A stretch of 64,000 nt of DNA from Flavobacteriaceae bacterium (GTDB lineage: Bacteria; Bacteroidota; Bacteroidia; Flavobacteriales; Flavobacteriaceae): assembly GCA_016649715.1 (NCBI GenBank), contig JAENXC010000003.1:154025-218024 (forward strand), in the 5' to 3' direction. The notes under the pieces were generated by a model. The model was not told the origin of the DNA and did no database searches. It was given only the letters and a program-made list of their open reading frames with translations. The position numbers and the translations under genes were made by a program. Position 1 is the first letter of the stretch. Each line of letters starts with the position of its first letter. Below are positions 24,415-32,869 of the stretch, piece by piece.

Positions 24415-25404
24415 TTAATTAATCAACTTCGCAACATCTTTCGCAAAATAGCTAGCAATCATTGAAGCTCCTGCTCTTTTTAGGGCCGTAATCTGTTCCA
24501 TCATAACCGCATCGTGATCCAACCACCCTCTTTCTGCTGCAGCTTTCAGCATAGCATATTCACCACTCACTTGATAAACGGCAACGGGAACATTCACCGC
24601 ATCTTTTATTTCACGCACAATATCCAAATAGCAAAGCCCAGGCTTCACCATCACAATATCAGCGCCTTCGTCAATATCCATCAAGGTTTCGCGGATGGCC
24701 TCCTCGCAATTGCCATAATCCATTTGGTAGGTTTTTTTGTCCTTCGGAATATCTTTGGAATCCACTGGCGCAGAATCCAATGCATCACGGAAAGGGCCAT
24801 AGAACGCAGAGGCATATTTGGCACTGTAAGCCATAATTCCAGTATCAAAAAAACCTTCATCTTCAAGCAACGATCGTATTTCAAAAATGCGTCCGTCCAT
24901 CATATCGCTCGGCGCAACAACATCAGCACCCGCTTTTGCATGACTCAGTGACATTTCAGCCAAAATGGCGTTTGTGTCATCGTTTAAAACTTTTCCTCCG
25001 GAAATAATTCCGTCGTGCCCATAGACTGAAAAAGGGTCCAAGGCCACATCGGTCATTACTATCATTTCGGGTACTGCATTTTTCACTGCTTTTATAGCGC
25101 GTTGCATCAATCCGTCGGGGTTCAGGGCTTCTTTCCCGCTGTTGTCCTTCAGTTTATCGTCCACTTTCACAAAAAGCAAAACTGACTTCAAGCCAAGTTT
25201 CCAAAGCTCTTTCACTTCATTTTGAAGCAAATCCAAACTGAATCTGTAATAATTTGGCATCGAAGCTATTTCCTCTTTCACGCCTTTTCCCTCCACCACA
25301 AAAAGTGGCACGATAAAATCGTTTGGGCTGATAATGGTTTCACGAACCAGACTTCTCATACTTTCATTGATCCGCAATCTTCGGTTTCTTCTTAATGGAT
25401 ACAT
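24415..25404 (-). CDS. hemB: Porphobilinogen synthase (delta-aminolaevulinate dehydratase)
   Basis: A 329-residue enzyme that condenses two 5-aminolaevulinates to porphobilinogen. Landmarks are RLRRNxxLR-like YPLRRNRRLRINESMRSLV, VAPSDMMDGR, the Schiff-base lysine regions YSAKYASAFYGPFRDA and MVKPGLCYLDIVREI. It is the last gene of the haem operon, separated from hemF by 96 bases that hold a pair of inverted palindromic repeats. The length matches the family. Confidence 0.95.
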   Translation of the reverse strand: MYPLRRNRRLRINESMRSLVRETIISPNDFIVPLFVVEGKGVKEEIASMPNYYRFSLDLLQNEVKELWKLGLKSVLLFVKVDDKLKDNSGKEALNPDGLMQRAIKAVKNAVPEMIVMTDVALDPFSVYGHDGIISGGKVLNDDTNAILAEMSLSHAKAGADVVAPSDMMDGRIFEIRSLLEDEGFFDTGIMAYSAKYASAFYGPFRDALDSAPVDSKDIPKDKKTYQMDYGNCEEAIRETLMDIDEGADIVMVKPGLCYLDIVREIKDAVNVPVAVYQVSGEYAMLKAAAERGWLDHDAVMMEQITALKRAGASMIASYFAKDVAKLIN

Positions 25405-25421
25405 AATCTTAAAAATTTTAT

Positions 25422-25494
25422 CAGGTCGAGCGCAGTCGAGACCTATTTATTATTCAATAATTTCAAATAACCTCTCGACTGTGCTCGAGGGGAC
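25422..25494. repeat. Repeat family G, inverted pair (GTCGAGCGCAGTCGAGAC / CTCGACTGTGCTCGAGGG)
   Basis: Two copies of a TCGAGCNCAGTCGAG palindrome, 25422-25443 and 25470-25494, in opposite orientation between hemF and hemB. Similar elements are widespread in Bacteroidota intergenic DNA. Confidence 0.65.
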
Positions 25495-25500
25495 ATTTAT

Positions 25501-26403
25501 CTAAACCCAATTTCTAGGATTTTTTAAAACTTCAACTAATTTTTCTTCTTCACTTCCTTTTTCTGGATGATAATCATATTTCCATTGCACAACTGGGGGA
25601 AGGCTCATCAAAATACTTTCAATCCGTCCATTAGTTTTTAGGCCGAAAAGCGTTCCTTTATCGTGAACGAGATTGAACTCAACATAACGTCCACGGCGGA
25701 TTTCCTGCCAAGTTCGGTTTGCTTCGGAATAGGGAATATCTTTTCTTTTTTGAACAATGGGAAGGTAGCACTCCAAAAAACTATTGCCAACCTCAGTGAC
25801 AAAATTGTACCAATTCTGCATCGTCATCAAATCTGTAACTTTCAAATAATCGAAAAACAGGCCTCCAATTCCTCGGGACTCATCGCGATGGGTGTTCCAA
25901 AAATATTCATCGCACCGTTTTTTATAGGTTTCGTAAAAGTCAGGATTATGTTTATCGCAAACCGTTTTGCAGACTTGATGAAAATGTTTTGCATCTTCCT
26001 CAAAAAGATAATAAGGCGTTAAGTCTTGGCCGCCGCCAAACCAACTATCCACAATATTGCCATCGGCATCATACATTTCAAAATAACGCCAGTTGGCGTG
26101 AACCGTCGGCACCATCGGACTTTTTGGGTGAAGTACTAAACTGAGGCCACACGCAAAGAAGTCAGCATCTTTTACACCAAAATACTGCTGCATGCTTTCG
26201 GGCAATCTTCCGTGAACTTCACTGATATTCACGCCGCCTTTTTCAAAAACGTTGCCGTTTTCAATCGCGCGGGTTTGTCCGCCGCCGCCTTCTTCGCGTG
26301 TCCATTTATCTTCTCTAAACTTTGCCTTTCCGTCAATTTCTTCCAAAGCGGAAGTGATTTCGTTTTGGAGATTTTTTATGTATTTAACAAATTGCTCTTT
26401 CAT
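25501..26403 (-). CDS. hemF: Oxygen-dependent coproporphyrinogen III oxidase
   Basis: A 300-residue cytoplasmic enzyme that decarboxylates coproporphyrinogen III to protoporphyrinogen IX with O2. Seen are WTREEGGGGQTRAI, VHANWRYFEM, WFGGGQDLTPYYL, NTHRDESRGIGGLFFDYL and ERVEFNL-type GRYVEFNLVHDKGTLFGL. The use of the O2-dependent form implies aerobic haem synthesis. The start overlaps the EI24 gene stop by four bases, so the two are translationally coupled. Confidence 0.95.
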   Translation of the reverse strand: MKEQFVKYIKNLQNEITSALEEIDGKAKFREDKWTREEGGGGQTRAIENGNVFEKGGVNISEVHGRLPESMQQYFGVKDADFFACGLSLVLHPKSPMVPTVHANWRYFEMYDADGNIVDSWFGGGQDLTPYYLFEEDAKHFHQVCKTVCDKHNPDFYETYKKRCDEYFWNTHRDESRGIGGLFFDYLKVTDLMTMQNWYNFVTEVGNSFLECYLPIVQKRKDIPYSEANRTWQEIRRGRYVEFNLVHDKGTLFGLKTNGRIESILMSLPPVVQWKYDYHPEKGSEEEKLVEVLKNPRNWV

Positions 26404-27161
26404 TTTAAATTTCCTTTTACTGTCTTCGTGTTTTCCAAAACCCTCAACGTCTCGGTACTCGCCGCCGTTACTGAAAGTGGTAAAACCAAAATGATTCCCA
26501 CGATCGGAATCAACAACATTAGCATAAAAACCATGCCGTTGCCAATGGCCAAGCCACGGTTTCTACGCACAAATTGGATGCTTTCAGCATATTTATAATG
26601 CCGCTCTAACGTATAATCCATGTTTCCAAAACCTGCGTAATAACTCTGCACCAAAAACAAAAGTACCGAAGAAATAATTCCCACAACAGGTATGAAACCT
26701 ATCAAAATAATTGGAATGGTCAGCAATAGTTCCATCAATAAATTCCGAATGTTTATCCGAACACCACGCCAAAGCTGCTCTGCATTTGAAGTATTTCTGT
26801 GCGAATGGGTTGCTCCGTAAAAATACTTTTCAATTTTTTCTGAAACGGGACTCATAAAAGGCGCGCTCAACGCCATCACAATATGGCGATAGAGAATCAG
26901 TCCCACGGCAATTATTATAAGCGCTCCAATAAATTCACTAATGGTTCTGAAGGTTTCTGAACCCCATTCCCAAAACCATATTTTTGAAATGAAAGCCCCA
27001 AGATTATCACTCAATCCCCAAGCCGAAAAACCAATTAGGGCGGCGGTAAAAAAACTAATGGCCATAGGCACCCCAAAATACTTCCAAAGCCCTAGTTTGT
27101 TGATGAGCTTGAATGTTCCTGTGTATGCTTTTACACCTTTTAGAATGTTTTTAATCATCAT
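26400..27161 (-). CDS. EI24 domain (CysZ-like) integral membrane protein
   Basis: A 253-residue protein with about four to six membrane segments (YFGVPMAISFFTAALIGFSA, ALIIIAVGLILYRHIVMAL, LLLTIPIILIGFIPVVGII, GMVFMLMLLIPIVGIIL). The pattern FMSPVSEKIEKYFYG and the GFGNMDYTLERHY region match the EI24/CysZ family, some members of which transport sulphate. The role here is unknown; its place inside the haem operon, overlapping hemF by four bases, suggests a linked envelope function such as porphyrin or ion movement. That is inference only. Confidence 0.78.
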   Translation of the reverse strand: MMIKNILKGVKAYTGTFKLINKLGLWKYFGVPMAISFFTAALIGFSAWGLSDNLGAFISKIWFWEWGSETFRTISEFIGALIIIAVGLILYRHIVMALSAPFMSPVSEKIEKYFYGATHSHRNTSNAEQLWRGVRINIRNLLMELLLTIPIILIGFIPVVGIISSVLLFLVQSYYAGFGNMDYTLERHYKYAESIQFVRRNRGLAIGNGMVFMLMLLIPIVGIILVLPLSVTAASTETLRVLENTKTVKGNLK

Positions 27162-27170
27162 TTGAATTCT

Positions 27171-27235
27171 AAACCTAACAGGTTTTACTTGTCCGCCGAA
27201 GCTATTTCAGCGTAGGAGGAAAACCTGTTAGGTTT
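27171..27235. repeat. Repeat family E, long inverted repeat (AAACCTAACAGGTTTT arms)
   Basis: Arms AAACCTAACAGGTTTT (27171-27186) and AAAACCTGTTAGGTTT (27220-27235) are perfect complements of 16 bases. The centre (GTCCGCCGAAGCTATTTCAG and on) resembles another palindrome. It lies between the DUF6973 and EI24 genes. Confidence 0.75.
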
Positions 27236-27242
27236 CTTTTCT

Positions 27243-27725
27243 TCATTGAATATAAACTAAATCGTTTTTAAGTTTCTCAACTTCTTCAGTTTTTTCAATC
27301 TTCACCGCTTCAAAAGCTTTCTGTTTCAAAAACAAAATGATTTCCGCTTCGTTATTATCCTTCACTTCTTCAAAAAGTGCAATTCCCATTTTATTATTGT
27401 GCAAATCCATCGCATGTTCCAAAGCTTCGTTTGGCGAAAACTCCTCGTGCCAATCTGTAAATTTCTTCGCCCAAACCTTTACTTTTACTTCATCCAGCTT
27501 CCACTTTAAACATTTTCGGATTATCAAAATAACCCACAACGCATGTCTAAAAGCGTTTGCGGGATTGCTCAAATGATGCTTGCTGCCGTATTCTTTCTGC
27601 GCGATATTCATACATTTCCTAGTCGCAAAAATTGTGGGAAGGGCGTAGAGCGGATTTTTAAGAAAAAGGACGAGCAACCCAAAAAGTTGCTTAAAATCAA
27701 GATTCTTTATAATCCGCCAAAACAT
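27243..27725 (-). CDS. Conserved hypothetical protein, DUF6973-like
   Basis: A 160-residue protein with the pattern NPANAFRHALWVILI ... FTDWHEEF ... ALEHAMDLHNNKMGIALF, which I associate with the DUF6973 family of Bacteroidota. The conserved His, Glu and Asp residues (FRHALW, DWHEE, MDLHNN) hint at a metal-binding or hydrolytic site, but no activity is known. It begins at the base next to the hemE stop codon and is followed by a family E repeat. Its place in the operon suggests a haem-linked task but does not show one. Confidence 0.6.
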   Translation of the reverse strand: MFWRIIKNLDFKQLFGLLVLFLKNPLYALPTIFATRKCMNIAQKEYGSKHHLSNPANAFRHALWVILIIRKCLKWKLDEVKVKVWAKKFTDWHEEFSPNEALEHAMDLHNNKMGIALFEEVKDNNEAEIILFLKQKAFEAVKIEKTEEVEKLKNDLVYIQ

Positions 27726-28754
27726 CTAATCTTGTTTGTACTCTTTAACCGCTTCAATGAAAGCGCCCGCATTTTCCAATGGAATGTTTGGCAGAATTCC
27801 GTGGCCCAAGTTCACAATATATCGGTCTTTCCCAAATTCATCAATCATCTGTTTTACCATCTTTTTTATTTCTGAAGGTGGGCTCAGCAATCGAACTGGG
27901 TCAAGATTTCCTTGAAGGGTGATTTTTCCCCCGGTTAAATAACGAGCGTTTTTAGGCGAACAAGTCCAATCTACACCCAAAGCCGAAGCGCCGCTTTTCG
28001 CCATCGTGTCCAAAGCAAACCAACAACCTTTTCCGAAAGCAATTACAGGTGTTTCATCTTTCAAAGCATCAATGATTTGCTGCATATATTTCCAACTGAA
28101 TTCCTGATAATCGGTTGGTGAAAGCATGCCGCCCCAACTGTCAAAAACCTGAACGGCGTTTACACCAGCTTTAACTTTTTCCTTCAAATATAAAATCGTG
28201 GTATCGGTTATTTTTTGAAGTAACGCGTGTGCGGCAACTGGTTGGGTGAAACAAAATCCTTTTGCTATATCAAAATTTTTGGAGCCTTGGCCCTGCACGC
28301 AATAACACAAAATAGTCCACGGACTGCCAGCAAAACCGATCAACGGAACTTCATCATTTAGTTTTTCTTTGGCCATTTTTATGGCTTCCATAACATAACC
28401 GAGGGTTTCGTCAATGTCTGGCACGATCACGCGTTCCAAATCTTTCATGGACCGAATGGGGTCTGGCACCCAAGGGCCAATTCCTGGTTTCATCTCTACG
28501 TGAATATTCATTGCTTGGGGAATTACCAAAATGTCGCTGAACAAAATAGCGGCATCCATCCCGAATCTCCGGATGGGTTGTACAGTGATTTCACTGGCAA
28601 GTTCGGGTGTTTGGCAGCGGGTAAAAAAGTCGTATTTTGCTTTAATTTCCTGAAATTCGGGCAAGTATCTTCCGGCTTGGCGCATCATCCAAACTGGAGG
28701 TCTCTCTACGGTTTCGCCGCGAAGGGCTTTTAAAAATAAATCGTTTTTAATCAT
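27726..28754 (-). CDS. hemE: Uroporphyrinogen decarboxylase
   Basis: A 342-residue cytoplasmic enzyme that removes four carboxyl groups from uroporphyrinogen III. The signature [17 protein letters not shown] at the N-terminus and the [19 protein letters not shown] and [14 protein letters not shown] regions are all present. Length is standard. A family E repeat copy (AAACCTGATAGGTTT, 28768-28782) lies between hemD and hemE. Confidence 0.96.
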   Translation of the reverse strand: MIKNDLFLKALRGETVERPPVWMMRQAGRYLPEFQEIKAKYDFFTRCQTPELASEITVQPIRRFGMDAAILFSDILVIPQAMNIHVEMKPGIGPWVPDPIRSMKDLERVIVPDIDETLGYVMEAIKMAKEKLNDEVPLIGFAGSPWTILCYCVQGQGSKNFDIAKGFCFTQPVAAHALLQKITDTTILYLKEKVKAGVNAVQVFDSWGGMLSPTDYQEFSWKYMQQIIDALKDETPVIAFGKGCWFALDTMAKSGASALGVDWTCSPKNARYLTGGKITLQGNLDPVRLLSPPSEIKKMVKQMIDEFGKDRYIVNLGHGILPNIPLENAGAFIEAVKEYKQD

Positions 28755-28767
28755 AAGTTATCGTTCC

Positions 28768-28782
28768 AAACCTGATAGGTTT
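28768..28782. repeat. Repeat family E, short copy between hemD and hemE
   Basis: AAACCTGATAGGTTT, a palindrome with one central base, in the 35-base gap between hemD and hemE. Confidence 0.55.
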
Positions 28783-28789
28783 ATAGTTT

Positions 28790-29461
28790 TTACTTTTTCA
28801 ATATTTTCACCGCTTTAGCAATTACACTTTCTACGGTTGTGGCGTTTGAAATTACTACGTTTTCTGTATATTTTTTCGCTTCTTGAGCGGTTGTGGTTCC
28901 TATGCAAACTGCTTTCGTCATTCCCGCGAAGGCTGGAATATTATTGTTATTTGTATTTCCTTCAACAAAACTTCGTACCCCACTTGGGCTGAAAAACAAA
29001 ACTGCATCAAAATTTCTCTCAAATTTTTTTGGATTCAAAGTTGTTTTGTAAACTTCAATTTCTTCAAAAGCTATATTGTTTTCTTTCAATATTGAAGGAA
29101 TTTCATCGCTTCTAATATTTCCACAGAAAAAGTGAAAGGAATCGTTTTTGTGATTTTTCACTAAATAGTCAGCCAATTCAGAAGCATATTCGGTCATTTT
29201 AATCACTTTTTGGCCGTTTTCTTCCAAAAGTGATTTTGTCTTTTCACCAACGCAAAAGCAACTCATAACTCCTAACTCATAACTCATAACTGCCTTCACA
29301 GCATTTTGGCTTGTAAAAATTGCATTTCCAATATTTGAAGGAACTTCAAAAGAAACGAATTCAATTTTTATGGCGTTGTATTCCACTAGCGAAATACTCG
29401 CATTCAACAGTAACGATCTTTGATTTTCAGATAATTTTTTAGTTGATAGAACCGCCAACAT
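28790..29461 (-). CDS. hemD: Uroporphyrinogen-III synthase carrying two in-frame repeat inserts
   Basis: A 223-residue enzyme that closes and flips ring D of hydroxymethylbilane to give uroporphyrinogen III. Family marks are IFTSQNAVKA, CFCVGEKTKSLL, FFCGNIRSDEIP, AVLFFSPSGVRSF and CIGTTTAQEAKKY. Two stretches look foreign: residues 58-67 (VMSYELGVMS), encoded by the repeat AACTCATAACTCCTAACTC, and 171-183 (NNNNIPAFAGMTK), encoded by CATTCCCGCGAAGGCTGGAAT. Both fall between conserved elements, so the enzyme may remain active. The start overlaps trkA by 23 bases. Confidence 0.87.
   Translation of the reverse strand: MLAVLSTKKLSENQRSLLLNASISLVEYNAIKIEFVSFEVPSNIGNAIFTSQNAVKAVMSYELGVMSCFCVGEKTKSLLEENGQKVIKMTEYASELADYLVKNHKNDSFHFFCGNIRSDEIPSILKENNIAFEEIEVYKTTLNPKKFERNFDAVLFFSPSGVRSFVEGNTNNNNIPAFAGMTKAVCIGTTTAQEAKKYTENVVISNATTVESVIAKAVKILKK
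28917..28941. repeat. Repeat family C (GTCATTCCCGCGAAGGCTGG) inside hemD
   Basis: The well-known CATTCCCGCG(A)AGGCGGGAAT-type palindrome, here with one mismatch, encodes IPAFAGMT on the minus strand. Confidence 0.7.
29261..29290. repeat. Repeat family D (AACTCATAACTC) inside hemD
   Basis: Three tandem ACTCATAACT-type units encode VMSYELGVMS in HemD. A related string TTATGGGTTATGAGTG is present at 43901-43916. Confidence 0.65.
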
Positions 29462-30143
29462 AATTTTTTAAATACTTTTTAATGTCAATGTCTTTTCCAA
29501 AGACCACTAAAACATCACTGCTCTGGAAAGTCATGTCTGGGGTGGGAAGACCAACTACTTCCTTCTTTTCAACACCTCTTCCCAACAAGTTGGTGTGTTG
29601 CTTTTTACGGATTACTGTGATGATATTTAAGTTGAATTTCTTTCTGAAATCTGATTCTTGAATGGTTTTTCCAACCAATGATTTACAAACCTCAACTTCT
29701 GAAACCAAGTATTCGTCATCAATTTCAAAGTTGTCAATACTTCCCTTTAAATTGATTTTCTTTGTAAACCTTTCGGCGTATTCCTGCTCGGGATGGATAA
29801 TCTGATCCACGCCCATCGCCTCTAAAATGGTGTCTTCCAAAGCGGATGAGGAGCGGGAGATTATTTTTGCCTTTGTCAATTTTTTTACAATTGCCGTACT
29901 CATTATAGCAGCTCCGTTTTTTTCACCAATTGCTATAATTGCCATATCGGCATTGTTCAACGGCAAGGATTGATAGGCGTTTTCATTGGTGGCGTCTATG
30001 GCCACGGCATGTGCCACTTTATTCTTTATCTGCTCAATTTTTTCGAGGTCGTGGTCGGCAACGATTACCTCATTACCCGTATTTGAAAGATGGATGGCAA
30101 GTGACATTCCAAAATTCCCAAGACCTATAACAACTATCTTCAT
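29439..30143 (-). CDS. trkA: Potassium uptake regulatory subunit, TrkA/KtrA family
   Basis: A 234-residue cytoplasmic RCK protein. The NAD(H)/ATP-binding Rossmann part (VVIGLGNFGMSLAIHLSNTGNEVIVADHD) is followed by an RCK-C domain (VCKSLVGKTIQESDFRKKFN). One RCK unit, as in KtrA, rather than the two of E. coli TrkA. It gates the membrane subunit encoded 28 bases upstream. Both sit inside the haem operon, and the stop codon lies 23 bases inside hemD. Confidence 0.88.
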   Translation of the reverse strand: MKIVVIGLGNFGMSLAIHLSNTGNEVIVADHDLEKIEQIKNKVAHAVAIDATNENAYQSLPLNNADMAIIAIGEKNGAAIMSTAIVKKLTKAKIISRSSSALEDTILEAMGVDQIIHPEQEYAERFTKKINLKGSIDNFEIDDEYLVSEVEVCKSLVGKTIQESDFRKKFNLNIITVIRKKQHTNLLGRGVEKKEVVGLPTPDMTFQSSDVLVVFGKDIDIKKYLKNYVGGSIN

Positions 30144-30171
30144 ACGCTTCTTTTTTAAAAAATCGGTATTC

Positions 30172-31923
30172 TTAGTTTATCAAAATATTTTCTTCGGGAT
30201 AAGTATATTCAGTTTTCCCAACGCTTTTCAAAAGCCCGATCATCAGGTTCAGCAAACCAATTCTTCCAAAAAACATCAAAAATATAACTACATATTTGCT
30301 GTATTCAGAGAGTTGGGAGGTTATGCCCATTGAAAGTCCAACCGTTGAGAAGGCCGAAAATGCTTCAAAAGCAATCTGTATCAGTGAAAATTCGGGATTA
30401 AAAATAAGCAATAACAAAATACCAGTGCCAATGCTTGCCAATGAGATTGAAATAATAGCAAAGGCGCGGTGTACGGCTTCAATGGCAATTCTTCGGGTGC
30501 CAATCTCGATATATTTTTTGTCGCGCGCAATGGCAAAAATATTAAGGGTTGCCAATGCAAAAGTGGTGGTTTTGATTCCGCCTCCTGTTGATGCGGGCGA
30601 AGCCCCAACCCACATTAGTAAAATCATAAAAAGAAGTCCCGGAATGGTAAAGTTAGCCATATCCACGGTGTTGAAACCTGCGGTGCGCGATGTTACCGAA
30701 GAGAACATTGCGGTGGTAAACTTTCCGAAGGCTGTGGTGTGGGGCAATAGGTTTGTTTGTTGTTCTGAAAAAAGGAAAAATATGGTTCCCGCGGCAATTA
30801 AAATTACCGTTGTATAAAGCACGATTTTGGTATTTAAATTGATTACCCTCGAAATAAATACGCGATCTTTTTTACTGAAAATATTAGTGATGAATTTTTT
30901 AAAATATTGAACAACATTATAAGCGATATGATAGCCAAGACCACCGAAAACAATGAGCCCCATCACAATCCACTGCATATAATAGTTGAAGCGCAAACCG
31001 CTGTCATAAAGCCCGTTTGAGGACAAAGAAAATCCTGCATTACAGTAGGCCGAAATAGCGTGGAAAATAGCGAAAAAACCTCTGTGTTTAAAGGATTCTA
31101 TATGAGCAAGGGAATGATAAATAAAAACCGCCCCGATGCCTTCCAAAATTATAGAAAACACCACAATCTGCATCACGGTGCGCATTACGCTGTTCAGTTT
31201 TTCGTGGCCCAAAATATCCTTCATATAAAGACTTTCTTTAAAGGAAGCCCCACTTTTGAAGAAATAGGCGAAGAACGAAGTGAACGTCAGCATTCCCAAT
31301 CCACCAATCTGGAACAAAATCATAATGATTGTTTGTCCAAAAGGTGTGAAATCCTTTGCTGTATCCATCACGATTAGGCCAGTAACTGAAGTAGCGCTCG
31401 TGGCGGTAAAAAGGGCATCGGTAAAAGAAATATCGTTTGTGGTGGCGCTTGGCAACATAAGCAGAAAAGTGCCAGCAAGGGCTATAATGGCGAAACTACC
31501 AACGAAAAGGATGGCAGGGTTAAAATAAAGACTGTATATTTTCCGAAGCAGAAACGTGAGTCGAATGAAGAAATAAAACAGCAAACCGTATTCAATAACG
31601 TAGCGCGCATTGAAGAAAGTTTCAACCACAGAGGTTTCGTAGTTCGCCAAAACCATTATTACTTCCAGCACAATGAGCAATAGCAAGATGGCCAGGTTTA
31701 TCCTGCTACTCAGTGAGATGTCTTTGTCTTTTTTATAGGTGGAATATTTATAAAAGTTGAAGAGTATCAACGCCAACAGCAACGAGGGGAGAACGATAAG
31801 TTTATACTGACGGAAATCCTTGAAATTTTCAAAACCGAAGTCGAAAATCAAAAATGCGAGCAGGCCAAGGTCCAAAAACCAAACCAAGATATTTGTTGGG
31901 CTTGTTTTTTTCCAAAGACTCAT
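30172..31923 (-). CDS. trkH: Potassium uptake membrane subunit, TrkH/KtrB family
   Basis: A 583-residue inner-membrane K+ transporter. The four selectivity-loop motifs are visible: TSATSVTGLIVMD, CNAGFSLSS, SRTAGFNTVD and STVGLSMG, each with the filter glycine. About 100 N-terminal residues of extra hydrophobic helices precede the core, longer than bacterial KtrB. With the RCK partner it would take up K+ driven by Na+ or H+. The start overlaps hemC by four bases, which ties its translation to haem genes. Confidence 0.92.
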   Translation of the reverse strand: MSLWKKTSPTNILVWFLDLGLLAFLIFDFGFENFKDFRQYKLIVLPSLLLALILFNFYKYSTYKKDKDISLSSRINLAILLLLIVLEVIMVLANYETSVVETFFNARYVIEYGLLFYFFIRLTFLLRKIYSLYFNPAILFVGSFAIIALAGTFLLMLPSATTNDISFTDALFTATSATSVTGLIVMDTAKDFTPFGQTIIMILFQIGGLGMLTFTSFFAYFFKSGASFKESLYMKDILGHEKLNSVMRTVMQIVVFSIILEGIGAVFIYHSLAHIESFKHRGFFAIFHAISAYCNAGFSLSSNGLYDSGLRFNYYMQWIVMGLIVFGGLGYHIAYNVVQYFKKFITNIFSKKDRVFISRVINLNTKIVLYTTVILIAAGTIFFLFSEQQTNLLPHTTAFGKFTTAMFSSVTSRTAGFNTVDMANFTIPGLLFMILLMWVGASPASTGGGIKTTTFALATLNIFAIARDKKYIEIGTRRIAIEAVHRAFAIISISLASIGTGILLLLIFNPEFSLIQIAFEAFSAFSTVGLSMGITSQLSEYSKYVVIFLMFFGRIGLLNLMIGLLKSVGKTEYTYPEENILIN

Positions 31924-32867
31924 TGCATTTGTTTTTTTATGGAAAGCATCAGTTCGCGGCCACCGTTTTCGAGGATTTCGTTGGCGCAGTTTTTTCCAAA
32001 ATTCAGACCTGACAGGTTTTGCAATAGGACACGTTTTTCAATCTCTAGTTTTTCTTTTCCGTCCAAAGAGAAAAGACAGCCTTTAAAAAGAATTTCATTG
32101 CCAATTATTTCTGCAAAAGCACCAATTGGTGCTGTACAACCACCTTCCAAAGTTCGTAAAAATTCGCGTTCAATACGCGTGCAAATTTCTGAAGAAGTAT
32201 CGTTCAGTTTTGAAGTGGCTTCTTTGCAAAAATCATCATTTTCCAAAGCAACAATAACCATTGCGCCCTGTGCAGGTGCAGGAATCATCCAGCTTAAAGC
32301 CTCCCCAACCCCTCCAAAGGAAGGGCTTTTTATTTTTGCGCTATTCATAAATCCTAAACGTTCCAATCCCGCTTTCGCGAAAATTGCGCCCTGCCAATCA
32401 TTATCTTTCAGTTTTTGAAGGCGTGTGTTTACATTTCCACGTAAATCTACCACTTTATGATTTGGATAACGATGAAGCCATTGTGCTTTTCTGCGCAAAC
32501 TTCCTGTTGCTATCGTGCAAGACTTTTTAAAATCTATTTCGCCATTTGTTACCAAAATATCTTCGGAAGAACCACGCTCCAAAACAGCCGTTTGAACAAT
32601 GCCGTTGGGCAAAAGCGTGGGCACGTCTTTCATACTGTGAACGGCTATGTCCACAATACCTTTAATCATTGCAACATCCAAGGTTTTAGTGAAAATTCCA
32701 GTAATACCCATTTCGTAAAGCGGTTTGTCTAAAACCAGGTCGCCTTCAGATTTTACGGGAACAAGTTGGGTGGTATATCCCAAATTTTCAAGTTTGGATT
32801 TTACGGTGTTGGCTTGCCAAAGCGCAAGTTCACTGTCGCGGGTACCAATTCGGATTGTTTTTTTCAA
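31920..32867 (-). CDS. hemC: Hydroxymethylbilane synthase (porphobilinogen deaminase) with repeat inserts
   Basis: A 315-residue enzyme that joins four porphobilinogens. Seen are GTRDSELALWQA, KSEGD, HSMKDVPT, GTGSLRRKAQ-type ATGSLRRKAQ, DLRGNVNTRL, PAPAQGAM and the cofactor-binding Cys244 in EGGCTAPIGA. Residues 181-190 (SPSFGGVGEA) between GLERLGFMNSAKIK and LSWMIPAPAQGA are encoded by a family B repeat and look inserted. A second relic at 284-289 (NLSGLN) comes from a family E repeat. The enzyme should work, as catalytic parts are intact. Confidence 0.93.
   Translation of the reverse strand: MKKTIRIGTRDSELALWQANTVKSKLENLGYTTQLVPVKSEGDLVLDKPLYEMGITGIFTKTLDVAMIKGIVDIAVHSMKDVPTLLPNGIVQTAVLERGSSEDILVTNGEIDFKKSCTIATGSLRRKAQWLHRYPNHKVVDLRGNVNTRLQKLKDNDWQGAIFAKAGLERLGFMNSAKIKSPSFGGVGEALSWMIPAPAQGAMVIVALENDDFCKEATSKLNDTSSEICTRIEREFLRTLEGGCTAPIGAFAEIIGNEILFKGCLFSLDGKEKLEIEKRVLLQNLSGLNFGKNCANEILENGGRELMLSIKKQMQ
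32006..32020. repeat. Repeat family E relic inside hemC
   Basis: GACCTGACAGGTTTT in the + strand is a family E half-element, encoding NLSG in the C-terminal domain. Confidence 0.45.
32296..32331. repeat. Repeat family B inside hemC
   Basis: AAAGCCTCCCCAACCCCTCC and AAAGGAAGGGCTTTTTA: a complete family B palindrome that encodes SPSFGGVGEA on the minus strand. Confidence 0.7.
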
Positions 32868-32869
32868 GG

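Noticed and set aside
30296..30817. 173-codon + strand open frame over trkH
   Set aside because: It is antisense to the trkH selectivity-loop region, which has clear family motifs.
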